This document shows positions 1-11,811 of a stretch of 51,186 bases of DNA, piece after piece (position 1 is the first letter of the stretch; the number at the start of each line of letters is the position of its first letter). The notes beneath the pieces are model-generated. The model was not told where the DNA came from. It made no database searches and saw only the letters and a list, made by a program, of their open reading frames with translations. This DNA comes from Candidatus Omnitrophota bacterium (GTDB lineage Bacteria > Omnitrophota > Gorgyraeia > Pluralincolimonadales > Pluralincolimonadaceae). Both the position numbers and the translations under genes were made by a program. The stretch covers positions 1 to 51,186 of the forward strand of contig JAUYOH010000120.1 of NCBI GenBank assembly GCA_030695925.1. The letters are read 5' to 3'.

Positions 1-1
1 A

Positions 2-991
2 CATGGATCTATATCGATCGATAAGGCTTCTAGTTTCGCTTATACCGCCGAACCGAAACCGAACGCGCTTTACGATAAGATATGTTTCATCGGGAAGCTC
101 TATGAAATGGGAATGGAGAATGACTGCTCAAAATACATTACGGACCCGTTACCGGTTGAGTTTACCATGGAGCATCTGCAGGATAAGGTCAATACCTATA
201 CTGCCGGGCATCATCCGATAACTCCGACAGACAGGCTTACCTGTGAAAAGATCTTATGGCTCGCACGATGTAATTACGAAGCCACTTTCGATCCGCGGTT
301 TACGCTTTCAGAACGTGTTCTATTTCCGCTCTCGCCCAGCGAGCAGAATGGTATGGAGGATGCGCGTTTCGTTTTCTTTAGGGACGATGACGGAAGTGGA
401 AAATATTATGCCACCTATACGGCGTATGACGGGAAGGTCATTCTCCCGCAGATAATGGAGACAGAAGATTTTATTCATTTTAAAATGATCACCTTGAACG
501 GCAGGGCGGCGGTCAACAAAGGGATGGCTTTGTTCCCGCGCAAGATAAACGGCCATTACGCGATGATCTCCCGGAACGATAATGAGAACCTTTTCCTAAT
601 GTATTCCGATAATATCCATTTCTGGCATGAGGCCGTTCCGCTGATGAATCCCTTATACCCATGGGAGTTCGTGCAGATAGGGAATTGCGGTTCTCCCATA
701 GAGACCGACCGCGGGTGGCTGCTTCTGACCCATGGTGTCGGGCCGATGCGCCAATATTCGATCGGCGCGGCGCTTCTTGACCTCAAAGACCCTTCGCATG
801 TACTCGGCCGATTGAGTGAACCGCTTATTCACTGGAAGGATAATAGCCGTTCCGGGTATGTCCCGAACGTCGTCTATTCATGCGGCGCCATGGTCCATGG
901 CGATACGCTTATTATTCCTTACGCGTTGTCCGATCAAGAGACGACTATCGCGCTGGTGTCGCTGCGTGCGATTCTAGACAAGTTGTCTTAG
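2..991 (+). CDS. GH130-family glycosidase/phosphorylase-like protein, N-terminus off the window
   Basis: Frame is open from base 2 through the annotated ATG at 107 (HGSISIDKASSFAYTAEPKPNALYDKICFIGKLYEMGMEND...); motifs MEDARFVFF, AVNKGMALFPRKINGHYAMISR, GNCGSPIETDRGWLLLTHGVG typical of GH130. Confidence 0.8.
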   Translation, partial: HGSISIDKASSFAYTAEPKPNALYDKICFIGKLYEMGMENDCSKYITDPLPVEFTMEHLQDKVNTYTAGHHPITPTDRLTCEKILWLARCNYEATFDPRFTLSERVLFPLSPSEQNGMEDARFVFFRDDDGSGKYYATYTAYDGKVILPQIMETEDFIHFKMITLNGRAAVNKGMALFPRKINGHYAMISRNDNENLFLMYSDNIHFWHEAVPLMNPLYPWEFVQIGNCGSPIETDRGWLLLTHGVGPMRQYSIGAALLDLKDPSHVLGRLSEPLIHWKDNSRSGYVPNVVYSCGAMVHGDTLIIPYALSDQETTIALVSLRAILDKLS

Positions 992-1280
992 GAAGAAAAA
1001 AAGGTATTTATTGATGGGATTAAATTTATCGCAAGATTGGCCGGTTTACATTCTTTTTTATCTATGTAATAGTTAAGAGTAATCTTGACGATAGGAAAGA
1101 TAAGAAAGATCAAAATAAAGAAAAAGAGAAGACCGAAGAAAAGAGATAAGATATAATGATCGGCCGATGCGAAAAGTATAGCCGTTTTTATGCGATAGGC
1201 ACCCATGTCCGGGTATAGAGAAGCGAACAATCTTGTCTCTCAATTTCTCAAATAGTTACGCCATTTCCAGTCAAAAATTA

Positions 1281-1416
1281 CCGGACAAAACGGACAAATT
1301 TCGCGAGGAAATCCCGCTCTAATCCTCAAATACCTTGCCATAATGACCTATTACGTATTATAATTAACCTACTGGGATAAGAGAGATTTCCCCTCGGCTA
1401 ATAGGAGAGGGACCCC
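1281..1416 (+). repeat. Dispersed promoter-containing repeat element, copy 1
   Basis: CCGGACAAAACGGACAAATTTCGCGAGGAAATCCCGCTCT ... TTGCCA-N18-TATAAT ... AGAGAGATTTCCCCTCGGCTAATAGGAGAGGGACCCC; matches copies at 2436, 4444 and 9636. Confidence 0.75.
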
Positions 1417-1465
1417 ATTTTTTCGCTTTGCGGAAATAGGAATTTCTTAAATAGGAGCTGTACAA

Positions 1466-2386
1466 ATGAAGAATGTAAAATGTGTATTTGGCATCATTGT
1501 AATCGGTTTTTGTCTTTTATTCATTAGCACGTATGTCTTAGCCGCAGATTCACCGCAACCTCCCTGGCGAACAACTGTCTGGCCTGCGCTGAGTTCAACG
1601 CAGTGGTACTGGTATGAGCCACAGACAAATCTAACCGTCGAGCAGGTGGATGCCGTATTTAAGGAAGTGGCCGCTACTAATATACTTCTCATTGACTACC
1701 GGCTCCCAGGTATTAATATCACTATACAGAATGTTAAATTAGATATTGGAAAACCGAAGAAGGTAAAAAAGGCGGATAAAGGATCATTAAAATCAGATCA
1801 GGTGGCTTTAATAGCGGATACTTACTGGGCAGAAGGATCTGTGATGAAAATAGATTCCTGGGCTACCTCTTTACCTTTAAATGCCATTCAAAGAATGAAC
1901 CTATATTATATCTCAAACGCTAATAATAAATGGTGTTTGAGTTTGGATGGCGGCGTTGGTTCAAATTGTTTATATCAGTTTTACTTCAAAGATGATGAAA
2001 ATTTTGCGCGCAGATTCGGGAATGCCGTCGCTTCCATCCTCGTGCAAAAAGGTCTCATCCTGAAGCTTAATAAGCTCGGATTATCCTATACTGACCTTAC
2101 TGGCGCGCAGGCAGAAGCATTAGGAAAGACAAGGATTGATAATGTCTTAGTGACGCTGGTTGCTATTGACGGGCCTGCAGACAAAGCCAATATCCATCCT
2201 CTGGATGTGATCACCGAGGTCAACGGCATCAAGGTAAGGAATTACTCTCATTTCAGTTCGCTTGTCGAAGGTATTGCTTCCGGCACCAAGGTAGCACTTA
2301 CTTGTCTGCGGCGTACAGAGGTTGAGGATAAAGGCCAAAAACAGTTTGACTGGAAGCCAATTGCAATTGAGGTGACAGCAAAATAA
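1466..2386 (+). CDS. Secreted protein with C-terminal PDZ domain
   Basis: N-terminal signal peptide (FGIIVIGFCLLFISTYVLAAD); C-terminal DGPADKANIHPLDVITEVNGIKVRNYSHFSSLVEGIASGTKVALTCLR reads as PDZ. Confidence 0.75.
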   Translation: MKNVKCVFGIIVIGFCLLFISTYVLAADSPQPPWRTTVWPALSSTQWYWYEPQTNLTVEQVDAVFKEVAATNILLIDYRLPGINITIQNVKLDIGKPKKVKKADKGSLKSDQVALIADTYWAEGSVMKIDSWATSLPLNAIQRMNLYYISNANNKWCLSLDGGVGSNCLYQFYFKDDENFARRFGNAVASILVQKGLILKLNKLGLSYTDLTGAQAEALGKTRIDNVLVTLVAIDGPADKANIHPLDVITEVNGIKVRNYSHFSSLVEGIASGTKVALTCLRRTEVEDKGQKQFDWKPIAIEVTAK

Positions 2387-2435
2387 CTATAAGAAATAGG
2401 TTCTAGTTTGGTTCAGTCAGTAACACCAGTAATTC

Positions 2436-2550
2436 GTGAGGAAATCCCTCTCTAATCCCCAAAAATCCTTGATATAATAAGATATTACCCCTATAATAAA
2501 ACCAGCTAAATAAAGAGAGGTTTTCCCTCGCGCAATAGGAGAGGGACCGC
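2436..2550 (+). repeat. Dispersed promoter-containing repeat element, copy 2
   Basis: GTGAGGAAATCCCTCTCTAAT ... TTGATA-N17-TATAAT ... AGAGAGGTTTTCCCTCGCGCAATAGGAGAGGGACC. Confidence 0.75.
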
Positions 2551-2616
2551 AATTTTGGTTAGCAAAAGATCAATAGGGGATTCGGATATTATATGTTAAT
2601 ATAATCTAGACAGGAG

Positions 2617-4317
2617 GTGTGTATGAAAAAGAGATTCCTCGGAGTAATTATTCTTTTATCTTTCTTTTTCTTTATTTTCCCATTTATGTGTTTAGCCCAG
2701 AAGAACGCCGTTTCTGATAAATCCAGTCCCGTCGCTACCAAGAACCCGGCTGCTCTGGAATGGTTCCAAAAAGGTAGAAATGCTTTCGAAGGAAAAGGCG
2801 TGCCCAAAGATCTTCCTGTTGCGATAATCTGTTTCTCAAAAGCCATAGATCTGGACAAGGAATATAAAGACGCCTATTTTAACCGGAGCACTTGTTACCT
2901 CATGACCGGAAAATTGGACGAAGCGCTCGTCGATATCAATATGGTGTTGGCGATCGACCCGGCGGCTGCCATGGCATATGTAAATCGGGCCGGGGTATTC
3001 AGGGCCAAGGGGCAGATGGATAAGGCCATCTCCGATTATGACTATTGCATAAGTCTTACTCCCGGGGAAAAAGATTATTATATTTTCAGGGGTTCCGCCT
3101 ATCAGGAGATGTCAGAATCGGATAAGGCCATTTCAGATTTCAGCCAGGCCATAGCTATCGATCCCCAGAGCGCCGAAGCGTATTACCGGCGTTCCCACGC
3201 CTATCTATGGAAATACGGTTTTAATGGCGGTGAAGAATACCGGGTCTGCCTTGATCGGGCCATAGCCGACTATGCCCAAACGGTCAGTATGGACCCTAAG
3301 AACGAGGCCGATTTTTACAAGGGGCGGATGGGGCTATATTACAGATACATCAAAGAGATTGTCGCTCTTACGAAAAAGATTGAACTTGAACCCGGCGACA
3401 TGACGGCTTATGCGAAGAGGGGAGGGTATTACCGAAAGTTGTATGCCTATGACAAGGCGCTGGCCGATCTTGACAAGGCCTCTTCGATAAGCCCTCATGA
3501 TGCGAATATCCATCTCGAGCGGTGCAGAGTGCTCATCGATAAAGTTGATGGCAATAATATTACTCCGGAACTGGACCGCGCTTTTAAGGCCGACAGCGCG
3601 AACGCAAAACAACATATGATGCAGGCTCTTGTCTCTTATTATAAATTTTTTGGTTCCGGAGGGGATGAGGCCAAGAAAAACAAAAAGAGGGCGGTCGAGG
3701 AGATCGAAAAGGCCGTAGAGCTTGACACCAAAAACGCTTTTGCCTGGTCGTTAAGGGCCGTTATCAGGTATCGGTGTTCCGAAGATTATGAAAATATAGC
3801 GCAGGCCACCGTCGATATGGACCAGGCGATAGCAATGGGCAATAATGATCCGAAGCTCATTTTGAACAAAGCGTTAGGATTTTCATATTCTTTTCCGTCT
3901 AAAAAGGTGAGCTACGTTGCGGCCGATGAATATGCAAGAGCCATACTGGCCGATCCGTCTTATGCCAAGGCGTATTATTTGCGCGGGTTGATGTATTTTT
4001 CTACGTCAGGGTCGGCGAATACCAATGCCGAGGAAGGCCTGAAACAGGTACAAGCGGCATTGGAGGATATTAACCAGGCAATAAAACTGGCCCCGTTCAT
4101 GTCGGACGCGTATTTCCAGAGGATCTGGATATATTCATTCCTGGGGGCTACGAAAGAAGCTGTAGCGGATGCAAAAAAGGTCATAAATATGCATAGTTCC
4201 GACCATGACAAAAAAGCAGCCAAACGTTACCTTGAGTCAACAAAAAGAAGCAGCAATCCGGGCAAGGGGAGTAGGACTTTTTTCCCTATGTGGTTCGGGA
4301 ACTTTGAGATCGATTAG
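2617..4317 (+). CDS. Exported TPR-repeat protein
   Basis: Signal peptide; repeated TPR motifs (AYFNRSTCYLMTGKLDEALVDINMVLAIDP, AYVNRAGVFRAKGQMDKAISDYDYCISLTP, etc.). Confidence 0.9.
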   Translation: MCMKKRFLGVIILLSFFFFIFPFMCLAQKNAVSDKSSPVATKNPAALEWFQKGRNAFEGKGVPKDLPVAIICFSKAIDLDKEYKDAYFNRSTCYLMTGKLDEALVDINMVLAIDPAAAMAYVNRAGVFRAKGQMDKAISDYDYCISLTPGEKDYYIFRGSAYQEMSESDKAISDFSQAIAIDPQSAEAYYRRSHAYLWKYGFNGGEEYRVCLDRAIADYAQTVSMDPKNEADFYKGRMGLYYRYIKEIVALTKKIELEPGDMTAYAKRGGYYRKLYAYDKALADLDKASSISPHDANIHLERCRVLIDKVDGNNITPELDRAFKADSANAKQHMMQALVSYYKFFGSGGDEAKKNKKRAVEEIEKAVELDTKNAFAWSLRAVIRYRCSEDYENIAQATVDMDQAIAMGNNDPKLILNKALGFSYSFPSKKVSYVAADEYARAILADPSYAKAYYLRGLMYFSTSGSANTNAEEGLKQVQAALEDINQAIKLAPFMSDAYFQRIWIYSFLGATKEAVADAKKVINMHSSDHDKKAAKRYLESTKRSSNPGKGSRTFFPMWFGNFEID

Positions 4318-4443
4318 AAAAAAGACCGGACAAAACGGACACCCTGCTTCGCAGGCCCTTGCGCTTCGCGCAAAGATTTCATTAGATAGAAGTTTTAAGG
4401 TGTTCAAATTTCGCTGGATAAGAGCTTAATGTGCTCAAATTTT

Positions 4444-4557
4444 GCGAGGAAATCCCTCTCTAATTCCCAAAAATCCTTGAAATAGTAAGATATTGCCCCT
4501 ATAATAAAACCAGCCAAATAAGAGAGGTTTTCCCTCGCGCAATAGGAGAGGGACCCC
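4444..4557 (+). repeat. Dispersed promoter-containing repeat element, copy 3
   Basis: GCGAGGAAATCCCTCTCTAATTCCC ... TTGAAA-N17-TATAAT ... AGAGAGGTTTTCCCTCGCGCAATAGGAGAGGGACCCC; near-identical to copy 2. Confidence 0.75.
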
Positions 4558-4628
4558 AGTAAATTCTCTCTCCTAGCTAAAGGAGAGAGGCCAAAAGCCC
4601 CGATTATGTCAATTGATCAGGGCTTTTT
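4512..4628 (+). ncRNA. Candidate small RNA expressed from element copy 3 (predicted)
   Basis: Promoter TTGAAA(4477)-N17-TATAAT(4500); hairpins TCCCTC/GAGGGA (4531-4553) and CTCTCTCCT/AGGAGAGAG (4566-4589); rho-independent terminator 4593-4628; no ORF between. Confidence 0.4.
4593..4628 (+). terminator. Rho-independent terminator
   Basis: AAAAGCCC...GGGCTTTTT stem with T tract. Confidence 0.75.
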
Positions 4629-4785
4629 CTATCTCCTAAAGGGTTAAAGACTTAGGGCGTTATTCTTCCTGAGATCTTCGACGGCACAGCGCCCCTCTTT
4701 TACTGTGTATAAAATCTCTTCGAAGTAAGCCAATGATTCTCCAAAATAGCGCAATCTATCTCTGATTGACACTATGCGTAGTAAA

Positions 4786-4817
4786 TGGCTCCTCTTGATT
4801 TAAACCAAGAGGAGCCA
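4786..4817. terminator. Stem-loop, probable bidirectional terminator
   Basis: TGGCTCCTCTTG-atttaaac-CAAGAGGAGCCA, perfect 12-bp stem flanked by A and T runs. Confidence 0.6.
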
Positions 4818-4952
4818 ATTTATAGAAAAATCTGAACTTGCTAAGCATTACAACCTCTCCCCTCGAGATTTGCTCCTTTCATATTTCTCTAAATAATCAT
4901 GCAAAAAATAAACTACCAAACGAGTATCGCCTTTGCTATAATATGTTTTTAG

Positions 4953-7157
<2,205 letters not shown>

Positions 7158-7159
7158 TC

Positions 7160-7316
7160 TTGGCAAAATGTCGCACAGGGCTTCTGAAGCCTATTCTGAA
7201 CTGCCCGCCGGGTGATTTGGTATTTTGCACATAGTTTGGCGATTTTCGATTTTGCCAGATAAGCCTTTGAGCACAATGCGAAGCTTTTCCTGGCTTGACC
7301 AGTGACGTTTGTCCAT
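7160..7316 (-). pseudogene. Decayed IS3-type transposase OrfA remnant
   Basis: Minus strand from ATG at 7316: MDKRHWSSQEKLRIVLKGLSGK, then a frame change to SKIAKLCAKYQIT, matching the OrfA helix-turn-helix pattern. Confidence 0.6.
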
Positions 7317-7460
7317 AGAATTGGGCTCCGTGAGCAGACAGGGAAAGCCTCGTTGAATTTGACAGCCCGTCTTGAACTTATATACTGCTTGTGATATATA
7401 ATTTTTAGGAGAATAATTTTTTCAGGATATTTAGATATACTCAATAAAAGGAGGTATGAA

Positions 7461-7595
7461 ATGGGATGCGGATGCGGTGAACCAAAAAAGAAAGCAACAT
7501 ACATTTGCTCGAAATGCGGCAAAGAAGAAGTGCGAGAAGTTAAAGAGGGCGAGGTAGTAAAAAGCTGCTGTGGACAGGTGATGAAGAAGAAATAG
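7461..7595 (+). CDS. Small Cys-rich protein (44 aa), zinc/iron knuckle-like
   Basis: RBS AGGAGG then MGCGCGEPKKKATYICSKCGKEEVREVKEGEVVKSCCGQVMKKK; below the ORF-track cutoff. Confidence 0.7.
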   Translation: MGCGCGEPKKKATYICSKCGKEEVREVKEGEVVKSCCGQVMKKK

Positions 7596-7622
7596 TATTA
7601 TTGTTAGAAAGAAAAGCAAAAA

Positions 7623-7681
7623 GCAGACATCCTATTTAGGTGCATCCTACTGAGCAGGGTGTCACAAAGCAGGACGTCTGC
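7623..7681. other. Large imperfect stem-loop
   Basis: GCAGACATCCT (7623) pairs with AGGACGTCTGC (7671) with one mismatch; inner CATCCT/AGGGTG stem. Confidence 0.45.
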
Positions 7682-7726
7682 AGAATAATCTGCATTAAAT
7701 GATACAGTAACAAGAAAGGAGCGGTT

Positions 7727-7918
7727 ATGGGCAATGACGACGTTAAGCAGTGCAGAGGATCACAAGACTGCCATGCCAAAAATCATATGTGCCAGATAAT
7801 AATTCAGAAAGATCTGGGCAGGATAAAGGAGCTTGCTAAAGGCGCCATGTTTTATTGTAAAAATTGTGGCCGCGCAGCCCGCTCTGAAGAGAACCTTTGT
7901 AATCCATCAAGAATATAG
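7727..7918 (+). CDS. Small Cys-rich hypothetical protein (63 aa)
   Basis: RBS GAAAGGAG; MGNDDVKQCRGSQDCHAKNHMCQIII...FYCKNCGRAARSEENLC. Confidence 0.65.
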   Translation: MGNDDVKQCRGSQDCHAKNHMCQIIIQKDLGRIKELAKGAMFYCKNCGRAARSEENLCNPSRI

Positions 7919-7942
7919 TATATATAAGAAGGGGGCAGATAT

Positions 7943-8425
7943 ATGACTATCAAAGTATTTTTATTAATATCTGTGGTTATGCTTATTTGCGCCAGTGGTT
8001 TTGCCATGTGCGGAATATGCGGTGCCGGTTCGGAAAGCAAGGGGGAGGCAAAGAGCATGTTTTCACATGTTGCCAATGAAGCATTAACGAAAAATGGTGT
8101 CAGAGAGATAACTTATGAACAGTTCATGAGCATAAGAAACTCCGGAGAAGAATATACGCTTTTTGATGTTCTTTCTCCAGACAGTTACGATAAAGGGCAT
8201 GTAGAGGGCGCCATATCGTTCCCGCTCGATACGATTAACAAAATGACGGCTGAAAAACGGTTATCAAAAGACAACCATATAATCGTCTATTGTGGTAGTT
8301 TCCAGTGTGCTGCTTCAACTGAAGCGGCTAAGAAGTTGTCCGGATTAGGCTATGATGTTCTTGACTATAAAGGCGGGTTGAAGGAGTGGCAAGAGAAAGG
8401 CAACAAACTCGTCTCGAAAAGCTGA
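7943..8425 (+). CDS. Exported rhodanese-like domain protein
   Basis: Signal sequence; YTLFDVLSPDSYDKGHVEGAISFPLDTI ... HIIVYCGSFQCAASTEAAKKLSGLGYDVLDYKGGLKEW. Confidence 0.9.
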   Translation: MTIKVFLLISVVMLICASGFAMCGICGAGSESKGEAKSMFSHVANEALTKNGVREITYEQFMSIRNSGEEYTLFDVLSPDSYDKGHVEGAISFPLDTINKMTAEKRLSKDNHIIVYCGSFQCAASTEAAKKLSGLGYDVLDYKGGLKEWQEKGNKLVSKS

Positions 8426-8489
8426 AAAAAGTAATAAGGTGCGGGATAAAGAGATAAATGTTAAATAATGTGTAGGGAATGGCTCGTTC

Positions 8490-9506
8490 ATGAAAATTGG
8501 AAAATTAGTCATTTTTTGTTTATTGATTCTTATAATAAATGGATGCGATATGAAGAATGTAAATCCGCAAGGACAGGATAAGAAGATTCCCATATTTAAT
8601 GCCCGTACCGGAAAAGTTGAAGAGGTAGACGGGGTTGAGAAGTCGGATGCGGAATGGAAAAGAATTCTAACGCCAGAGCAGTTTCAGATAATGAGGTTAA
8701 AAGGCACGGAAAAGCCGTTTACTGGAACATGCGATATTAGCAAGGAAGGCGGGATATATGAGTGCGCTGGTTGCGGCACTGGCCTTTTTATTTCGGAGAC
8801 AAAATTCGAATCAGGCACGGGCTGGCCGAGTTTCTGGAATCCGGTTTCGGAGCTCAATATAAAAGAAGAGCCCGACAATAGCCTTGGCATGGATAGGACC
8901 GAGGTAGCGTGCGCCCGCTGCGGCGCTCATCTTGGGCATGTATTCAAAGACGGGCCACCGCCGACACATAAGAGATATTGCATAAACACCGTCGCACTTA
9001 AATTCATCCCTTTAAAAGAAAAGCTGAAGGTGACGAAAACAGCCATATTCGCGGCCGGATGCTTTTGGGGGATTCAGGAAGCTTTTGATAACCTAAAAGG
9101 CGTAAAATACACAGGGGTCGGATACACGGGCGGTAATTTTAAAAATCCGACATACGAAGATGTTTCATCAGGCAAGACAGGCCATGCAGAGTCTGTCGAA
9201 GTAATTTATGATCCGTCCGAGATCTCCTATAAGGATCTTCTCGATATATTTTGGAGGATACACGATCCTACTACCCCAAATCGGCAGGGGCCGGACATAG
9301 GAACGCAATACCGCTCCGCCATCTTTTACCATGACGACGAACAGCGCGATGAGGCGCTGGACTCGAAAGAGGGATTGGAAAAGTCGGGGAAGCTGCGCGA
9401 AGAGATAGCTACCGAAATAGTTCCGGCTTCCGAATTCTACGAGGCTGAAGAGTATCACCAAAAATATAACGCCAAGCATGGCGGCTCTTCATGTCCGAAA
9501 CCGTAA
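8490..9506 (+). CDS. msrBA: Bifunctional methionine sulfoxide reductase MsrB-MsrA, predicted lipoprotein
   Basis: N-terminal lipobox-like LIINGC; MsrB ([52 protein letters not shown]); MsrA ([35 protein letters not shown]). Confidence 0.95.
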   Translation: MKIGKLVIFCLLILIINGCDMKNVNPQGQDKKIPIFNARTGKVEEVDGVEKSDAEWKRILTPEQFQIMRLKGTEKPFTGTCDISKEGGIYECAGCGTGLFISETKFESGTGWPSFWNPVSELNIKEEPDNSLGMDRTEVACARCGAHLGHVFKDGPPPTHKRYCINTVALKFIPLKEKLKVTKTAIFAAGCFWGIQEAFDNLKGVKYTGVGYTGGNFKNPTYEDVSSGKTGHAESVEVIYDPSEISYKDLLDIFWRIHDPTTPNRQGPDIGTQYRSAIFYHDDEQRDEALDSKEGLEKSGKLREEIATEIVPASEFYEAEEYHQKYNAKHGGSSCPKP

Positions 9507-9558
9507 GAAAGCAATATCCAAAATCAATCTACCCGCAATCCCAAGCCTGTATTAGAAC

Positions 9559-9587
9559 AAATGTCCGCCTATAGAAGGTGGACATTT
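9559..9587 (+). terminator. Probable terminator after msrBA
   Basis: AAATGTCC...GGACATTT stem. Confidence 0.5.
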
Positions 9588-9635
9588 TGTATCAATTTGC
9601 GTTATAAAGAGTTATGGCTTTTTCAGCTAAAAATG

Positions 9636-9774
9636 ACCGGACAAAACGGACAAATTGGTGAGGAATAAACCTCTCTAAATAGCAAAATTCGCTTGTTTCC
9701 GGCAGTAATTGGACTATAATAGATACCTGTATATACCGAGAGGTTCCTCCTCGGCTCATATGGAGAGGGATCCC
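9636..9774 (+). repeat. Dispersed promoter-containing repeat element, copy 4 (diverged)
   Basis: ACCGGACAAAACGGACAAATTGGTGAGGAATAAACCTCTCT ... TTGTTT-N16-TATAAT ... GAGAGGTTCCTCCTCGGCTCATATGGAGAGGGATCCC. Confidence 0.7.
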
Positions 9775-9798
9775 AAGATATAATATTTGCACCGTGCG
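9772..9798 (+). repeat. 27-bp repeat, copy A (possible IS end)
   Basis: CCCAAGATATAATATTTGCACCGTGCG, identical to 15588-15614; directly precedes the OrfA remnant. Confidence 0.75.
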
Positions 9799-9804
9799 TA
9801 TTAT

Positions 9805-9879
9805 ATGGCAAGGAAAAGATTCACGGCAGAGCAGATAGTTCTCATGCCGCGCGAGATTGAAGTCCGCAATCTCAAGTAG
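9805..9879 (+). pseudogene. IS3-family OrfA N-terminal remnant
   Basis: ATG frame MARKRFTAEQIVLMPREIEVRNLK* matches the classic OrfA N-terminus MxRKRFTxEQI, then stops. Confidence 0.75.
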
Positions 9880-10027
9880 GTTATAGCCGTTATTGGCGTT
9901 ATCTTCGGGATAGGAAGCGACCGCCGTGCTTACTTTTAAACCGGCCCGCGACCGGCCCTTTATTCTTGCAAATGCGAACAGTATTTGATATAATAAAATA
10001 ACTAAAGTAAGAAAATGGGTTAAATGG

Positions 10028-10056
10028 GGCCCTGTTTGAAGACAGGGCCTTTTTTA
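10028..10056 (+). terminator. Rho-independent terminator
   Basis: GGCCCTGT-ttgaag-ACAGGGCC followed by a T tract. Confidence 0.8.
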
Positions 10057-10083
10057 TCTGCCAATATTTAAGGATTTTAAAGC

Positions 10084-11700
10084 ATGATTTCATCTAACGG
10101 AATATCATTGCGATATGGCTCGCGCAAACTTTTTTCCGATGTTAACATAATTTTTTCTCCGGGGAATTGTTACGGGTTGATAGGGGCTAACGGTTCGGGG
10201 AAATCCACGTTTTTAAAGATACTCTCCGGAGAAGTGAATTCCACCGCGGGCGAGGTCACGGTATCTCCGGGCGAGCGGATCGCGGTCTTAAAGCAGGACC
10301 AGTTCGTTTTTGATGAATTCACGGCCTTGACCACCGTCATCATGGGCCATAAGAAACTCTATGATATTATAAAGGGAAAGGAGACACTCCACGCCAAAAA
10401 GGACTTTTCCGATAAGGATGGGATGGAACTCTCCGAGCTCGAGGCGGAGTTCTCGATTTTGGATGGGTGGAACGCCGAATCTGACGCGGCAAAATTGTTA
10501 AGCGATCTGGGCATTACGGAACAATTTCACGGGGTCGAGATGAAACAGCTGGAAGAAGGGCAGAAGGTACGCGTGCTGTTGGCTCAGGCCTTGTTCGGCA
10601 ACCCGGATATCCTGCTGCTCGACGAGCCCACGAACCACCTTGATATTGAAAACTGCGTATGGCTTGAAGGATTTTTGTCCAATTTCAAAAATACCGCCAT
10701 CGTGGTCTCCCACGACCGCCATTTTCTGGATAAGGTCTGTACGCATATCGCGGATATTGATTACGGCAAGATCCAGCTGTATCCGGGCAATTTCAGTTTT
10801 TGGTTGGAATCCAGCCAGCTTGTCCTTAGGCAGCGTATGGAGACCAACAAAAAGATCGAGAAGAAAAGGGAAGAGCTAAAAAATTTTATCGCCCGTTTCA
10901 GCGCTAACGCTTCCAAGGCAAAGCAGGCGACCAGCCGCAAAAAGATCCTGGAAAAACTTACCCTTGAAGACATCAAGCCTTCTTCAAGAAGGAGCCCGTA
11001 TATAAATTTTGAACAGGCACGCGAGGCGGGAAACAATGTCTTGACTATCGACCGTTTATCCAAATCGCTTGACGGCCAGGCCATGTTCAAGGACCTCACA
11101 CTTACCGTCGAGAAGGGCGATAAGATCGCTTTTGTCGGCTCCGATGACCTCGCTAATACGACCCTGTTCCAGGTCCTGTCCGGAGAGGCCCGGCCTGATG
11201 GCGGCATTTTTAAGTGGGGCGCTTCGATCAACCCGGCATATTATCCTAAGGATAACACTAAATATTTTGATGTAGACTGCAATCTTATCGATTGGCTTCG
11301 CCGGTATTCGGATAATACTGACGAGGTTTTTGTACGCGGATATTTAGGACGTATGCTTTTTTCCGGCGATGAATCTTTCAAACAGGTTGGGGTCTTATCC
11401 GGCGGCGAGCGGGTCAGGTGCATGCTATCGCGCATGATGCTTGCCCAGCCTAATGTAATGATTCTGGATCACCCGACTAACCACTTGGACCTGGAATCGA
11501 TCGAGGCCTTGAACAAGGGCCTGGAGAGGTTCGAAGGGACTCTGCTGTTCGCTTCGCATGACCATCAACTGATCCAGACGGTGGCTAACCGTATCGTCGA
11601 GATCACGCCAAATGGTTTTATAGACCGCCCCAACATAACGCTTGATGAATATTTGTCCGATGAAAATATTAAAAAGCAGCTTCATCGATTATATTCTTAA
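10084..11700 (+). CDS. ABC-F family ATPase
   Basis: Two ABC domains without TM segments (GANGSGKSTFLKIL; ILLLDEPTNHLDIE; LSGGERVRCMLSRMMLAQPNVMILDHPTNHLDLES). Confidence 0.95.
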   Translation: MISSNGISLRYGSRKLFSDVNIIFSPGNCYGLIGANGSGKSTFLKILSGEVNSTAGEVTVSPGERIAVLKQDQFVFDEFTALTTVIMGHKKLYDIIKGKETLHAKKDFSDKDGMELSELEAEFSILDGWNAESDAAKLLSDLGITEQFHGVEMKQLEEGQKVRVLLAQALFGNPDILLLDEPTNHLDIENCVWLEGFLSNFKNTAIVVSHDRHFLDKVCTHIADIDYGKIQLYPGNFSFWLESSQLVLRQRMETNKKIEKKREELKNFIARFSANASKAKQATSRKKILEKLTLEDIKPSSRRSPYINFEQAREAGNNVLTIDRLSKSLDGQAMFKDLTLTVEKGDKIAFVGSDDLANTTLFQVLSGEARPDGGIFKWGASINPAYYPKDNTKYFDVDCNLIDWLRRYSDNTDEVFVRGYLGRMLFSGDESFKQVGVLSGGERVRCMLSRMMLAQPNVMILDHPTNHLDLESIEALNKGLERFEGTLLFASHDHQLIQTVANRIVEITPNGFIDRPNITLDEYLSDENIKKQLHRLYS

Positions 11701-11761
11701 CTAACCTTATTACTAAGAGGCGTATTTCCTTTAAAGTCTCGAAAATATCCCATTTTCCCAC

Positions 11762-11790
11762 TTGACAATATTCCCACTATAGTGTACACT
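11762..11790 (+). promoter_or_regulatory. Promoter with overlapping palindromic operator for the TA module
   Basis: TTGACA (11762)-N17-TACACT (11785); overlapping perfect palindromes CACTATAGTG (11775-11784) and AGTGTACACT (11781-11790). Confidence 0.6.
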
Positions 11791-11811
11791 TTGAATGGAA
11801 AAGGAGGATAC

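Noticed and set aside
988-1230. 80-aa minus-strand ORF with hydrophobic stretch
   Set aside because: AT-rich intergenic, no convincing RBS or homology; cannot support as a gene.
4645-4775. Possible small minus-strand ORF IRDRLRYFGESLAYFEEILYTVKEGRCAVEDLRKNNALSL
   Set aside because: Reads protein-like but has only a doubtful GTG start; could be a gene remnant, not supportable.
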